From positions 1-61,302 of the forward strand of contig JAGFCB010000011.1 in the NCBI GenBank assembly GCA_022394775.1: a stretch of 61,302 nucleotides of DNA, written 5' to 3'. Position numbers and translations under genes: made by a program. This stretch comes from Candidatus Poribacteria bacterium. Its GTDB lineage: Bacteria > Poribacteria > WGA-4E > WGA-3G. The notes beneath the pieces are model-generated. The model made no database searches. It saw nothing but the letters and a program-made list of their open reading frames with translations, and had not been told where the DNA came from. Positions 33,929 through 43,342 of the stretch are shown here, one piece after another (the first letter of the stretch is position 1; each line of letters begins with the position of its first letter).

Positions 33929-34834
33929 CTATTCAAGTTTGCTCTTCAGCGAAAGGCTATAATCGAGAAGCGCGTTCGCGTATGGCATATTGTGTAACCC
34001 GTACCCGCTATCGCCTTTAACCATGTCATAGTTCAGTTTCGCGTCCAGATAGTCCTGCGAAGTTTTGTCAGGTGCAGCGTCCAGCATCGCTTTGACGGCT
34101 TGCATCTTCGCCTCTATCTCAGCACGATACTTTGGTAACTTCGTCTCCATGCTGTTATCCACACTATCGTGACAACCTGAAGTACTACATGTCGAGAAAT
34201 CCGCTTTGAATGTATGGCCCCCGTGTTTGGCGACTGTCTCTGGATCCTCCTTTGCCATGTGGCAATGGACGCATCGCTTCTTCATTGCGCGCACGTGCGG
34301 CGACGGCATTCGCTTTACGCCAGCCCCCTCGCGTCCAAGGAACATCTCCGACTGAGACTGGTGAACGATACCAGCACCTGCACATCCACAGTCCATTTTA
34401 TGGCAGGTGACACATAATTTTTTCGCGGGTTGCACGAGTAAATGTTCCGATGTACTCGTGTGGGAATGGCACATAGAACAAGAAACAGCATTTACCGCTG
34501 TCTCTATGTTATACGGATGCCCCGGATAGACCCGTTCGCTAAAAATATCGTAACCCGCGGAATGGCAGCTCAGGCAGGAGGTCTGCACCTCATACGGGCC
34601 TTCAATCAGGTTCACAAGCGCGTGTGAGTGTCCAGCGTGTTGCCACTCTTGATAGGCCGGTTCCGTCCCGTGACACTTATTGCAGCCTTCAGCAAATGGT
34701 GTTTTCGTGTCAGACGTAGTATCTTCTATAGGTGCTGCGTGGAGCGTCGAAACTTTATCGTAACCACAGAGTGCGAAAAGCGCAATCGTTCCCATCAGTA
34801 GGGCTAACCCTAAAAATAAGAAAACCTGTTTCAT
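33929..34834 (-). CDS. multihaem c-type cytochrome, periplasmic
   Basis: A signal or anchor segment (residues 4-22) precedes haem-binding CxxCH motifs at residues 51, 87, 119, 141 and 188. A further CX4CH site (CSTSGCH, 216-222) could bind a sixth haem, as in some class III cytochromes. Extra histidines between the motifs can act as distal ligands. The C-terminal 70 residues are helical and lack haem sites. It probably transfers electrons in the periplasm (a NapC/NrfB- or octahaem-like role is possible). Maturation would be by the ccm genes at 40-51 kb. A near-consensus promoter lies at 34915-34943. Confidence 0.85.
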   Translation of the reverse strand: MKQVFLFLGLALLMGTIALFALCGYDKVSTLHAAPIEDTTSDTKTPFAEGCNKCHGTEPAYQEWQHAGHSHALVNLIEGPYEVQTSCLSCHSAGYDIFSERVYPGHPYNIETAVNAVSCSMCHSHTSTSEHLLVQPAKKLCVTCHKMDCGCAGAGIVHQSQSEMFLGREGAGVKRMPSPHVRAMKKRCVHCHMAKEDPETVAKHGGHTFKADFSTCSTSGCHDSVDNSMETKLPKYRAEIEAKMQAVKAMLDAAPDKTSQDYLDAKLNYDMVKGDSGYGLHNMPYANALLDYSLSLKSKLE

Positions 34835-34914
34835 AAATTTTTATTGTCCTTGTACAATTTCTGTTTTAAGTCGCTCAACTATGTCGCTTACTGAATAGTC
34901 TTTGATGATTAAAT

Positions 34915-34943
34915 ATAATACCTGATTTGGCGAAATATGTCAA
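34915..34943 (-). promoter_or_regulatory. near-consensus promoter for the cytochrome gene
   Basis: On the minus strand TTGACA (34938-34943), 17-base spacer, TATTAT (34915-34920), about 80 bases upstream of the start at 34834. Confidence 0.65.
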
Positions 34944-35018
34944 AACTTTTAAATGCACCGAACCCGCTAATCGTGCTTTTTATGTTTCGCCAAACGCATG
35001 GAAAATGGGAGGGATTTT

Positions 35019-35699
35019 ATGTCTCAAGCCGACAACACAATAAATCTTTTCAATGGTAAAAATATGGACGGTTGGCTCGCACGAGGCGGCGCACCCGATC
35101 ACGAATGGGATGCCGCTGGCAGCGTTGTTCTCAACCCTGACGATACCAAATTGCTCACAACGACAACCGGTGAAGGCATCTTTTACAACGGTGCCACTGG
35201 GCGAACTGCCGACATCTACACCGAAGCAGAATACGGCGATTGTGAACTCCACGTGGAGTTTATGGTACCCCAAGGCTCTAACTCCGGCGTTTACCTCATG
35301 GGTAGATATGAAATCCAGATATTGGATAGTTGGGGTGAAACTGAACTTCGCTACGGCACCTGTGGCGGTGTATATTGTCGCTGGATCGACAATCAGCCAG
35401 TAGACGGCGTGCCACCCCGTGTGAATGCAAGTAAACCCCCTGGAGAGTGGCAAACGTACGACATCACTTTCCGCGCACCAAAGTTCGATACCGATGGTAA
35501 TAAGATTACCAATGCTACTTTCGTCAAGGTCGTGTGGAATGGACAAATAATCCATGAAGATGTTGAAGTGGTGGGCTGCACGCGTGGAACCATGATCGAA
35601 GAAGAAGCCGCTACAGGTCCAATCCTGTTGCAGGGCGACCACGGCCCCGTTGCCTATCGTAACGTTTTCTTAAAACGTTTGCCACCGCCCCGTTCCTGA
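35019..35699 (+). CDS. DUF1080 (3-keto-disaccharide hydrolase-like) protein
   Basis: The ATG at 35019 follows GGGAGGG (35008-35014), giving 226 residues. The text ILFNGKNMDGW-like start (NLFNGKNMDGWLARGG), YGDCELHVEFMVPQGSNSGVYLMGRYEIQILDSWG, and the C-terminal GPILLQGDHGPVAYRNVFLKRL define the DUF1080 concanavalin-like fold. Members cleave 3-keto-glycosides or bind carbohydrate. No signal peptide is seen, so it may act in the cytoplasm. The neighbouring Gfo/Idh gene at 35876 could supply a 3-keto sugar, which is a known pairing, but the link here is an inference. Confidence 0.9.
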   Translation: MSQADNTINLFNGKNMDGWLARGGAPDHEWDAAGSVVLNPDDTKLLTTTTGEGIFYNGATGRTADIYTEAEYGDCELHVEFMVPQGSNSGVYLMGRYEIQILDSWGETELRYGTCGGVYCRWIDNQPVDGVPPRVNASKPPGEWQTYDITFRAPKFDTDGNKITNATFVKVVWNGQIIHEDVEVVGCTRGTMIEEEAATGPILLQGDHGPVAYRNVFLKRLPPPRS

Positions 35700-35875
35700 C
35701 CTTGGCAAAAACGGGTTTCTCATGTGATCCACAAGTTTTTGAAGGTCTAACGGTAAAAAAGAAATGTAGTCCGTAATGAAATGGAGGTGTTTTTGCTTGG
35801 GTGTTTCTTCTAGACATACGGAAAGCAACGTTATTAATCATTTACCCTAACCGAACCGCAAGGAAAATTAAAAAT

Positions 35876-36967
35876 ATGGAAAAAAAACTAAAACTTGGTG
35901 TGATCGGAGCAGGCGGTATCGTCTGCCGACTGCATCTCCCTGACCTCGCACGAGGTTCCGATTTTGAAGTCAGTGTTATCGGCGGTAGACGCGAACACCG
36001 CCTCAAACACCAATGTGAAGAATTCGATATACCCCGTTGGACACAGGACTACGACGCAATCATCGCCGATGATACGCTTGATGCCATACTTGTCGGCACG
36101 CCACACCCTTTACACGTCTCGTGGGGTGTCAAAGCGTTGGAAGCCGGGAAACATCTGCTCATGCAGAAACCGCTCTGCGGTGAGATGGATGAAGCGAATC
36201 AATTTGTAGCAGCCGCCGAAGCCAGTGGCAAAACGGTAATGTGTCTCCCGCATTTTAGTGCCAGTGTCTACAAAATCCGTCAATTAATCGCTGAGGAGGC
36301 AATTGGGCGTGTCTCTGGCGCGAGAATGCGGAGTAGCCACGGCGGACCCGAAATCTATTACGCAGAGATCCGAGATATTTTCGGTGAAACAGGCGAAGAT
36401 TTGTGGTTCTTTGATGCGAAGCAGGCAAGTGTCGGCGCACTTTTCGACATGGGGGTCTACGCTGTTTCCAGTCTCGTCGCAATGCTCGGCACCTTCAAAC
36501 GGGTAACCGGTTTTGTCTCTACGTTCGATAAACCGACCGAATTAGAGGATGTCGCGACGCTCGTGCTTGAGATGCAATCCGGTGGAATCGTCACCGCGGA
36601 GACAAGTTGGTGCGACCCTGCACGCACGGGTGAAGGGAGTGTGCACGGCACAGCAGGTAAATTCATAATGCCCGGTCAGGATGGCGCAGCACTCAGTCAA
36701 TTGACACCCACTTCTTACACGCGCGAACACGCCCCCGTTGATGTCAAAGCGATAGACTGTTCAGACGCTGCACCGAGTGGGATGCACGCACACTTCGCCG
36801 AACATATCCGCGAAGGAACACAACCGCCACTCTCGAATGTGTATACAGCACGGCATGTTACGGAAATCCTACTCGCGGGACTCGAATCTTCTGCAACAGG
36901 TAGGGCGATTGAGCTAACCACAGAAGCGCACAATTGCGGAAATTGTTCATCGTCGAGTTGTTGTTAG
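35876..36967 (+). CDS. Gfo/Idh/MocA family oxidoreductase with QKP variant and Cys-rich tail
   Basis: The 363-residue protein has GAGGIVCRLHL near the N-terminus (residues 11-21) and QKPL at 97-100, replacing the usual EKP while keeping the lysine. A typical C-terminal domain with MGVYAVSSLVAMLG follows. It ends with an unusual cysteine- and serine-rich tail, CGNCSSSSCC, that could bind metal or be a repeat-derived extension. The start at 35876 has AAGGAAA upstream in a leader shared with the gene at 7941. A sugar or inositol substrate is likely; a terminator follows at 36986-37018. Confidence 0.9.
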   Translation: MEKKLKLGVIGAGGIVCRLHLPDLARGSDFEVSVIGGRREHRLKHQCEEFDIPRWTQDYDAIIADDTLDAILVGTPHPLHVSWGVKALEAGKHLLMQKPLCGEMDEANQFVAAAEASGKTVMCLPHFSASVYKIRQLIAEEAIGRVSGARMRSSHGGPEIYYAEIRDIFGETGEDLWFFDAKQASVGALFDMGVYAVSSLVAMLGTFKRVTGFVSTFDKPTELEDVATLVLEMQSGGIVTAETSWCDPARTGEGSVHGTAGKFIMPGQDGAALSQLTPTSYTREHAPVDVKAIDCSDAAPSGMHAHFAEHIREGTQPPLSNVYTARHVTEILLAGLESSATGRAIELTTEAHNCGNCSSSSCC

Positions 36968-36985
36968 GGAACCAAAGCAGACAGG

Positions 36986-37018
36986 ACCCCCGTCATTCCT
37001 TCGGGGGTTTGTGTTTTT
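36986..37018 (+). terminator. intrinsic terminator of the 35876 gene
   Basis: ACCCCCG (36986-36992) pairs with CGGGGGT (37002-37008), with a 9-base loop, then a T-rich run (TTGTGTTTTT). It overlaps the last codons of the convergent lyase gene. Confidence 0.75.
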
Positions 37019-38039
37019 CTTTCCACTGTGGATAAGCATCTGTGAGTAACCCGGCGGCCCAACTACCGTAGTAGGCGTAACCGGTGCGGCGCTCCTGTCC
37101 GAGCTCGGAGAACGCGTAGCGAACCACCGAATCGCGGTCGAGAAAGATGGGACGGTTGCTCCCCAGCTCGTAGAAACGCGCCCAGAGCGGTCCGGCATCG
37201 GGATCCACCACGACTCGTTTATCCTTCTGCCCTTCTGTGTCAGTGAATGTCTCTAAACGAATGCCGTAGATTGCGGTACTTCTGAACCACTCGACAGCCC
37301 CCTCAACAGCAGCGATGATCGCAGGCGTGGGTTCTTCGACTGACATTAGGAAACGCACGACATCGACGCTTTCGGCACCTGAGATTGATGGCGGTTCGTA
37401 TGAACGTGCCCACGCAGGTGCAAGCGTTTTTTCGTCATGCTGCGCACACCATGCAGTGAGCTTACCGTCCTGTTTGATCTGCGTGCGCAGAATACAGTCA
37501 ACGCCCTTGGTTACAGCAGCTTTCGCCTGAGTCCGGTACTCCGTTTCCAGGAACCCATAGTCTGAAGATTCAGAGACATCTCCGAGAAGTTCGAGAATTC
37601 GCACCATAGCATCATCATTGAACGTGATGTGGCGATGGTAGCTTTTGCTGAGCGGATAATACTGAGGCCACCCGCCATTCGGGTATTGCGCCTGAAAAAT
37701 ATGGAAAAGACCTTTGAGAAATGCCTCTCGGTAGCGCGGCGCGTTTGTCGCACGAAACGCACGGGCAAGAAACCGTAGTTCGTTAATAGTGGCACTGTTG
37801 TCAAACGTTCCGTGCAGATCGTCAACGTTGCCATCAAACGGTTCAGATGCCGTGTCTCGATTCTTCGGCCAACTGCCATGTGGTGTCTGCCACGTAAGAA
37901 CATTGTCCGCAATGCGACGGCCTTCCTCGCTCTGGAACCATTCGATGGATTGCTTCGCGTATCGGGAAGGAACGGTTGCATCGGAAAATGACAGCAGCAA
38001 AAGACACAAGACACAGATGATAGTAAGTTGTAACGTCAT
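36993..38039 (-). CDS. PL10-family pectate lyase-like protein, secreted
   Basis: The 348-residue protein begins with a signal peptide (LTIICVLCLLLLSFSDA). Conserved segments include WQTPHGSWPKNRD, TFDNSATINELRFLA, YPNGGWPQYYP, HITFNDDAMVRILELL and SYEPPSISGAESVDVVRFLM. This is the (alpha/alpha) toroid of pectate lyase family 10, which cleaves polygalacturonate by beta-elimination with Ca2+. The acidic and basic residues in the conserved stretches are present, but the exact catalytic Arg is not verified. It would act outside the cell or in the periplasm. In marine bacteria such enzymes may use other uronates. Confidence 0.85.
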   Translation of the reverse strand: MTLQLTIICVLCLLLLSFSDATVPSRYAKQSIEWFQSEEGRRIADNVLTWQTPHGSWPKNRDTASEPFDGNVDDLHGTFDNSATINELRFLARAFRATNAPRYREAFLKGLFHIFQAQYPNGGWPQYYPLSKSYHRHITFNDDAMVRILELLGDVSESSDYGFLETEYRTQAKAAVTKGVDCILRTQIKQDGKLTAWCAQHDEKTLAPAWARSYEPPSISGAESVDVVRFLMSVEEPTPAIIAAVEGAVEWFRSTAIYGIRLETFTDTEGQKDKRVVVDPDAGPLWARFYELGSNRPIFLDRDSVVRYAFSELGQERRTGYAYYGSWAAGLLTDAYPQWKEKHKPPKE

Positions 38040-38240
38040 GAAGGCACCCTGTCCTTAGTGCCGTAGCGGTTAGGTTACCTAATCCGTACGAGCGTATTGT
38101 GTGGCTCCTATAGTTACGGGTCCACGTTCTTTCGGGTCTTACATAAGTTGAACTATAACAAACTGGGTTAGGTCGGGAGGAAAAGAGGTATGTTCCATGT
38201 AGGCGCGGTTAGAACACGCCTACATGAAATATCTGAACGT

Positions 38241-38687
38241 TTAATCTAAACTGGCGTGTAATTCATACCAGTCATCAAGGTTATTGAGATTAACAGCGTC
38301 TAAGATAGAGCCGTCGTCTTCAACACCGCTTGCACCGAGAATGCTTCCGCGGGTATCGTCATCGTGATTGTAGCCCTCAATTGCGGCATTCAGTTCATCA
38401 ACTGCTGCTTGATCAAAACTGCCGTTTTCCGAAACCCACGCTTCAAACTGTGGATAGGTCGGTGAATTGTCATTGATGTACGCCAGCGTAGCATCCTTAT
38501 CCAAACCCAGTCCATCCAACACCATCTGATCGAAGCCTGCCCCGCATGCGGGATAATCTTCATGGAGGACACCTTTGGCATCCATTAACACTTTCGACCA
38601 GAATCGCGGAAGATGCAGCACGCCGAGCGGTCCTGCAACCCCAGAACTAATTGTTGGAATCAATTGTGTTTTCTTTTTTCCGAACAT
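38241..38687 (-). CDS. DUF5069-like small protein
   Basis: The start at 38687 is set by GGAGGAG (38694-38700), giving 148 residues. GPLGVLHLPRFWSKVLMDAKG, YPACGAGFDQMVLDGLGLD and YPQFEAWVSENG resemble the DUF5069 pattern (a LPR...K..L.G..., D......lg.d, vl.Wi.en). It is probably a soluble cytoplasmic protein, perhaps of about 150 residues as in the family. Its function is not known to me. It lies alone between the lyase and the ftsB-eno pair. Confidence 0.6.
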   Translation of the reverse strand: MFGKKKTQLIPTISSGVAGPLGVLHLPRFWSKVLMDAKGVLHEDYPACGAGFDQMVLDGLGLDKDATLAYINDNSPTYPQFEAWVSENGSFDQAAVDELNAAIEGYNHDDDTRGSILGASGVEDDGSILDAVNLNNLDDWYELHASLD

Positions 38688-38830
38688 TCTGTTCTCCTCC
38701 GTTACTTTGAACGTTGAGTAATAGGTCGGTATCATCGACATAACAGGTGTAGTTGCCTGCCGTCTGAAACTCTACACTATTATAGCAGCATCCGGAAAAA
38801 AAGCAAGAAAAATTTAAACACTGTTATGAA

Positions 38831-39118
38831 TCACTTAACAGTGTCAGGTTTAACCACTTTAAATTTCAGTTCACCAGGTCTAATATAACCGAGCCGTTTT
38901 CTGGCGAGTCGCTCTTTTGTTAACTCGTCATCCTTTAGCATTTCGACGCGTTTTTTAAGCCTGTCACGTTCGGTTTCCAACGTCCGGATCTCGGCACGAT
39001 AGGCTTCCTCAGCGATCTGTGCCCGTTGCCAATCGTCATAACCATTCATGAATTGCCTGACACTGACCACGAGTAAACCGAGTGCAATCAGGAATAGGAT
39101 TGGACGAAAAATACGCAT
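38831..39118 (-). CDS. ftsB: FtsB/DivIC-type septum formation initiator
   Basis: The 95-residue protein has one membrane helix (residues 5-22) followed by a long periplasmic coiled coil (RAEIRTLETERDRLKKRVEML) and the ERLARKRLGYIRPGE motif typical of the FtsB/DivIC family. It would join FtsL and FtsQ in the divisome. The position immediately downstream of eno is a classical conserved neighbourhood, which supports the call. Only the repeat at 39178-39288 separates them. Confidence 0.85.
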   Translation of the reverse strand: MRIFRPILFLIALGLLVVSVRQFMNGYDDWQRAQIAEEAYRAEIRTLETERDRLKKRVEMLKDDELTKERLARKRLGYIRPGELKFKVVKPDTVK

Positions 39119-39177
39119 AAGGTGTACCTCAAAAAAGAAAATTTTGGAACAGTACAGGAACCGTTTCTATATAGATT

Positions 39178-39288
39178 AGAACTTACGCAGCCCCATTGCA
39201 GGGTTTTTGCTGGGGTGTTTCTTCAGGGTTTGAAACACCGCCTGCAGTGCGTAATACGTCCGTTATCGTGGAAAAATGCGTAAATCCT
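39178..39288. repeat. MITE-like element, about 111 bp, between ftsB and eno
   Basis: Terminal inverted repeats AGAACTTACGCA (39178-39189) and TGCGTAAATCCT (39277-39288). The interior (TTGCAGGGTTTTTGC, CAGGGTTTGAAAC, CCGCCTGCAG) matches, in opposite orientation, the interior of the element at 41399-41511. Confidence 0.7.
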
Positions 39289-39302
39289 GTAGATGCCAGT
39301 AC

Positions 39303-40646
<1,344 letters not shown>

Positions 40647-40688
40647 TCAGCACACCGCCAACGGAGTCTTTAGACATTCAAAACAAAT

Positions 40689-41381
40689 TCATTCCTCAAT
40701 AACAGCACCCGAAAGCAGATACGCGGATGCTAAAAAGACAAAACTATAGCCAATGAGCAAATTGAGCCAAAATCCGTTATCCAAACCACCGGTCACCAAA
40801 AGCGAAACAGTACATTTCGCACCCCCCATAATGATCGGAATGACAAGCGGGAGTAGAATGACGGAAAGTAGACTTTCGCCACCACTTGTGCTTGTAGACA
40901 TCCCAGCTAACAACACGCCTACAGCACAGAATCCAAGTGTACCGATACCTAATACACCGAACAGTTTCAGCAATGTACCCACTGTTACTACGTCAAGCAG
41001 ATCCAAAAATTGAAGTGCGATGGGAGTAATGACAATTTCCAATAAAAATAGAAAAACAACGTTGCTCACAACTTTGGAAAGGTAAAGATTACTCGCATCA
41101 ACACCGGTAAGCCGAATGCCGTGCAAAGCACCCTGAGCACGTTCGACTATGAATGAACGGTTCAAGGTAATAATTCCTGCAAAAACGAATGCTGCCCAGA
41201 GCACACTCGCAGTTAATTTGCCACGTTCTACCCTTTCAGGAAAAACCGGACCAAACGCAAAAGCAAAAATAAGAACAACCAGCACGCTGAAAACGAAGAT
41301 TAATACCAGCGTCTCTTTTGAACGGAATTGAAGTCCAAGATCCTTGCGAATCAACGCACCAATCTGACGGAGTGCCTTCAT
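40689..41381 (-). CDS. ccmB: haem exporter CcmB-type membrane subunit
   Basis: The 230-residue protein has six hydrophobic segments. The N-terminal RKDLGLQFRSKETLVLIFVFSVLVV and the central ERAQGALHGIRLTGVD are the CcmB pattern, and LLSVILLPLVIPIIMGG near the C-terminus fits too. With CcmA it forms the ABC unit that drives haem release from CcmE in cytochrome c maturation. CcmA lies upstream on the same strand, but the two are separated by a 113-bp MITE-like element. The remaining ccm genes are 6-10 kb away. Confidence 0.9.
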   Translation of the reverse strand: MKALRQIGALIRKDLGLQFRSKETLVLIFVFSVLVVLIFAFAFGPVFPERVERGKLTASVLWAAFVFAGIITLNRSFIVERAQGALHGIRLTGVDASNLYLSKVVSNVVFLFLLEIVITPIALQFLDLLDVVTVGTLLKLFGVLGIGTLGFCAVGVLLAGMSTSTSGGESLLSVILLPLVIPIIMGGAKCTVSLLVTGGLDNGFWLNLLIGYSFVFLASAYLLSGAVIEE

Positions 41382-41398
41382 CTGTGTCCTAATTCTTT

Positions 41399-41511
41399 AG
41401 GACTTACGTATTATACACCCTGCAGGCGGGGTTTCAAACCCTGCAGAAATACTTTCTTCGCATTGGATTTTAGCGTTTGCAAAAACCCTGCAAAGGAGGT
41501 GCGTAAGTCCT
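41399..41511. repeat. MITE-like element, 113 bp, between ccmA and ccmB
   Basis: AGGACTTACGTA (41399-41410) and TGCGTAAGTCCT (41500-41511) are inverted repeats with 11 of 12 matches. The interior is homologous to 39178-39288 in reverse. It sits between two genes normally co-transcribed. Confidence 0.75.
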
Positions 41512-41594
41512 GTTCTTATTACATGCCATCGTTCACGCCTTTACAGCAAGCTGTTTTGACGAAAGAACGCCGAGCGAATCCAATCATCCAATCA

Positions 41595-42296
41595 TTAAAG
41601 CGTTAACCGATCCTCGTACATCTGCAATAACGTCTCTGCTGTAACTTCGCCTTTCCGCGCGACTTCTTCCAATTCTCCATTTATCATAAAGAAGAACCGT
41701 GTCCCCACGAGATACCCCAACTCTGTATTATGTGTCGTAATGACGATGCCTTTACCATCCTGTTGCTCTTGTTCTATACGCGCTATGACAAACTGCTTGG
41801 CAGCAGCATCTAATCCAGAGAAAGGTTCGTCGAGTAGTAACACGGAGGGATGATGGAGAAGGGCTCTGGCAATCATAACACGCTGGGTCATGCCACGCGA
41901 GAAGATGTGCAGAGGTTCGTGAGCAAAGCGCTGCAAGCCGACTTCAGCAAGGAGCGTTGTCACGCGATGTTCTAACTGTTCAACACCGTACATCTGTCCA
42001 AAAAACCTGAGATTTTCATACGGACTGAACGCCGGATAAGCGAGCATTTCATGAATAACGACCCCGAGCGCGCTTCGCACATCTGAATAATCCGCTATGG
42101 CATCCGCGCCTCCAATCTCAAGTTCACCCGACGTCGGCTTTAAGAGGGTTGCGAGAATTTTGATGAGCGTCGTCTTACCGGCACCGTTAGGACCGAAAAT
42201 CGTAACGACTTCTCCAGAGTTAACCGAAAACGTGGCGTTTTTGACAATTGAGCGATGCCCGAAGTCCTTTGTGAGCTCGAAAGCACGAAGACGCAT
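41595..42296 (-). CDS. ccmA: haem exporter ABC ATPase, CcmA-type
   Basis: The 233-residue ATPase has Walker A GPNGAGKTT, the signature FSRGMTQRV, Walker B LLLDEPFSGLD and a histidine switch TTHNTELG. Its small size and position before ccmB fit CcmA, which supplies energy for releasing holo-CcmE. The FSRGM signature is the form typical of CcmA and related exporters. A terminator upstream (42324-42357) separates it from the kor genes. Confidence 0.88.
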   Translation of the reverse strand: MRLRAFELTKDFGHRSIVKNATFSVNSGEVVTIFGPNGAGKTTLIKILATLLKPTSGELEIGGADAIADYSDVRSALGVVIHEMLAYPAFSPYENLRFFGQMYGVEQLEHRVTTLLAEVGLQRFAHEPLHIFSRGMTQRVMIARALLHHPSVLLLDEPFSGLDAAAKQFVIARIEQEQQDGKGIVITTHNTELGYLVGTRFFFMINGELEEVARKGEVTAETLLQMYEDRLTL

Positions 42297-42323
42297 GGTG
42301 TGTGAACAACCCTATAGTAGGCA

Positions 42324-42357
42324 ATAAAAAAAGGCAGTGGGCGGGATAAACCCGCCC
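42324..42357 (-). terminator. intrinsic terminator after korB
   Basis: On the minus strand GGGCGGG-loop-CCCGCCC (42339-42345 with 42351-42357) is followed after six bases by a run of seven T. It ends the korA-korB transcript before ccmA. Confidence 0.8.
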
Positions 42358-42409
42358 CAACAGCCAATATCACAAATCAAACGGATAGACTCTGTCGCTC
42401 CGTTCATCT

Positions 42410-43324
42410 TTACATCATTTTCTGGAGGATTGCATCGCCTTGTTCATGGGTAATACCGAGTGGCTGATGCGCTATAGGACCGTTTTCCAAAACAGGTTCC
42501 ATTTGATCCAGTGATTGCCGGCTCGTATCGTGATAGAACAATCCAAGCTGCGTTTCATGACCCGTCTTGACCGCTTGCGCAAGTGCAGCGGCTCTGTCAC
42601 TTGTGTCATGATCTTCAAGAAGGTGAACCCGCTCCTTCCAATAATCGAAAATTTGCATCTTCTCCTTCTTCCAGGTCACACACGGACTGATAACATCAAT
42701 GAATGCAAATCCTTTGTGTTGCATCCCCTTATACATCAATTCCGCAAGTTGCACGCGTTCCGAACTAAACGCTCTCGCAACATAAGTCGCACCCGCGACA
42801 ATCGCCATCGCAACAGGATTCAGAGGACTCTCTAAATTACCGAACGGCGTGCTTTTCGTCTGTTCACCTACCACAGTGGTCGGTGAGGCTTGTCCGACAG
42901 TCAAGCCATACGTCTCGTTATTCATGACAATGTAGAGGAGATCAATATTTTTTCGCATCGTATGAATGAAATGATTACCGCCGATGCCGTAACCATCACC
43001 ATCACCACCGGTGACAACAACATTCAACTCGTGATTAGCAAATTTAGCGCCGGTCGCCACAGCAAGCGCACGACCATGCAGGGTGTGCATCCCATAAGTT
43101 TTGACATAGCCAGGGAGGTTAGAGGAACACCCGATCCCACTCACAGTCAGATGATCATGAGTGCCTTTACCGAGTTTCGCATAAGCGTTTTGCAGCGCAC
43201 TCAGGACACTAAAATCGCCACAACCGGGACACCAATCCGGATTAACATCACCTTTAAAATCTCGCGCTGTAGGCGCGCCTTTAACGGATCTTTCCCGTCG
43301 AGTAGTTCTTTCTCGTTTCGCCAT
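42410..43324 (-). CDS. korB: 2-oxoacid:ferredoxin oxidoreductase, beta subunit
   Basis: The 304-residue thiamine-diphosphate subunit has CPGCGDFSVL near the N-terminus (cysteines for an Fe-S cluster), GIGCSSNLPGY, GRALAVATGAK and the ThDP/Mg motif GDGDGYGIGGNHF followed by NNETYGLTVGQ. It oxidatively decarboxylates a 2-oxoacid (2-oxoglutarate is the likely one) to an acyl-CoA, reducing ferredoxin, together with the alpha subunit encoded 18 bases upstream. This supports an anaerobic or microaerobic central metabolism or the reductive TCA route. Confidence 0.93.
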   Translation of the reverse strand: MAKRERTTRRERSVKGAPTARDFKGDVNPDWCPGCGDFSVLSALQNAYAKLGKGTHDHLTVSGIGCSSNLPGYVKTYGMHTLHGRALAVATGAKFANHELNVVVTGGDGDGYGIGGNHFIHTMRKNIDLLYIVMNNETYGLTVGQASPTTVVGEQTKSTPFGNLESPLNPVAMAIVAGATYVARAFSSERVQLAELMYKGMQHKGFAFIDVISPCVTWKKEKMQIFDYWKERVHLLEDHDTSDRAAALAQAVKTGHETQLGLFYHDTSRQSLDQMEPVLENGPIAHQPLGITHEQGDAILQKMM

Positions 43325-43342
43325 CTGATTCTTCCTCCTTTA

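Noticed and set aside
34980..35642. 220-codon minus-strand frame over DUF1080
   Set aside because: Antisense shadow of a well-supported gene.
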